Positions 63,422-64,000 of a stretch of DNA of 64,000 bases are shown in pieces (within the stretch, counting starts at the first letter, position 1; each line of letters starts with the position of its first letter). A program made the translations under genes and the position numbers. The notes beneath the pieces are model-generated. The model was not told the DNA's origin, searched no databases, and saw nothing but the letters and a program-made list of their open reading frames with translations. The DNA comes from Bacteroides propionicigenes (GTDB taxonomy: Bacteria; Bacteroidota; Bacteroidia; Bacteroidales; Bacteroidaceae), in NCBI RefSeq assembly GCF_018390535.1, contig NZ_JAHBBW010000006.1, forward strand, positions 62,001 to 126,000, in the 5' to 3' direction.

Positions 63422-64000
63422 TTAGTTGATAGTCGGATGAATGTTGCTGTACGAATTATTTTCGGAAATGATAGGGTGGCGGTCTGCCGTGTTGAGTGTA
63501 ACTTCTGTCATGTTGAAGTTCTTGCAGAAACTGATTTTACCGGCTTTTAAAGTTTGCGCCTTTATATCATGTAAATAGAAGTTCTCCAAACGTAAAGAGT
63601 CGTTTATTCCGGATGCGGAGATAAACTCGGTTACATGGGTCGCTTCTATCTGTGACAGATAGACATTGCGAAATCTGGGATAGCCTTTATAGGCAGGTTC
63701 CACCGGAGTCAGTAAAGTTTTCCAGTGTTCCGGCAACTCTTCTATTTGGAACGAATCGGGCAATTTGCTGTAACTGTAACTGGGATTCCAGTTCAATTCG
63801 GCTGTGAGCACGTGGCGGACACTATCTGCCTTTATGCGTGTTACATATATATTCTCTACCGTCCCACCGCGACTTAAGGCGCTTTTCAAGCGTAATACGG
63901 TGGATGTTCCCTGTGCTTTCAGATCACTGCAAAGAATATTCCGGATGCTCCCTGATGTTTCACTGCCGCAAGTTACCAATCCTGCGCCGCTACGTGCCGT
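63422..64000 (-). CDS. GH28 polygalacturonase-type enzyme, C-terminal part
   Basis: The reading frame remains open to the window edge, so the gene starts beyond it; 192 residues are visible. The segment LVTCGSETSGSIRNI matches the GH28 G-S-E-x-S-G-G-x-R-N-V site, and RLKSALSRGGTVENI matches the R-x-K-S-x-x-G-R-G-G-x-V-x-N-I element. GH28 enzymes hydrolyse galacturonic acid linkages in pectin, here probably in rhamnogalacturonan I. It is followed 15 bp later by the GH115 gene. Confidence 0.88.
   Translation of the reverse strand, partial: TARSGAGLVTCGSETSGSIRNILCSDLKAQGTSTVLRLKSALSRGGTVENIYVTRIKADSVRHVLTAELNWNPSYSYSKLPDSFQIEELPEHWKTLLTPVEPAYKGYPRFRNVYLSQIEATHVTEFISASGINDSLRLENFYLHDIKAQTLKAGKISFCKNFNMTEVTLNTADRHPIISENNSYSNIHPTIN

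Overview
This window is chromosomal DNA from a Bacteroides-type member of the Bacteroidota; I do not assign a species. The signs are a SusC/SusD polysaccharide utilisation locus (PUL) with a hybrid two-component regulator, many lipoproteins with acidic residues after the lipid-bearing Cys, the Bacteroidota promoter signature (TTTG, about 20 bp, TAnnTTTG) before several genes, few Shine-Dalgarno sequences, and an ArgF that matches the N-succinylornithine carbamoyltransferase of Bacteroides fragilis closely from memory.

Layout. 1-4.3 kb (+): tail of a PASTA-domain protein, a RluD-like pseudouridine synthase, Ddl, an acyltransferase-like protein and a NigD-like lipoprotein. 4.4-13.9 kb: a DeoR/GlpR-type repressor diverging from glpA-glpB-glpC-glpT, a GlpQ-like phosphodiesterase lipoprotein and an OprO/OprP-like porin. 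Together these form a complete route for taking up and oxidising glycerol-3-phosphate and glycerophosphodiesters. 14-19.2 kb: a rhodanese lipoprotein (+), then argF', proA, proB and a DUF2007 protein (-), and murI. 19.3-26.4 kb (-): two Skp/OmpH proteins, BamA, UppS, a DUF6242-like lipoprotein and RibD. 26.5-30.8 kb (+): PrmC, RecX, PyrE, an SRPBCC protein, ArgH, then tRNA-Gly and tRNA-Leu. 30.8-31.4 kb: about 600 bp without a gene, holding two arrays of exact 22-bp periodicity and several inverted repeats. 31.4-35.7 kb (-): a PagL-like protein, an acyl-CoA synthetase, an XRE-cupin regulator and ProC. 35.9-41 kb (-): the arginine operon argR, GNAT, argG, pspC-like, argC, a four-helix-bundle ORF, argD. 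41.1-64 kb (-): a rhamnogalacturonan-I-type PUL with hybrid regulator, two PL11 lyases, an unknown exported protein, SusD, SusC, two fimbrillin-like lipoproteins, a GH2 enzyme broken by one in-frame TGA, GH115 and a GH28 running off the window.

The most unusual signal is a small repeat family with inverted termini based on GAAGAATTAAGAATGAAGAATT. It occurs three times within 23 kb, always in arginine/proline genes. One copy lies between argC and argD; it has 32-bp terminal inverted repeats (28/32 matching) and encloses a four-helix-bundle (S23/IVP-type) ORF whose start codon is inside the repeat. A second, short copy sits inside proB and is translated as about 30 extra residues. A third lies between argG and the GNAT gene. 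This looks like an ORF-bearing element with short non-coding relatives, but no known transposase is present. Domain and family names are from memory and reading of motifs; no database search was possible.
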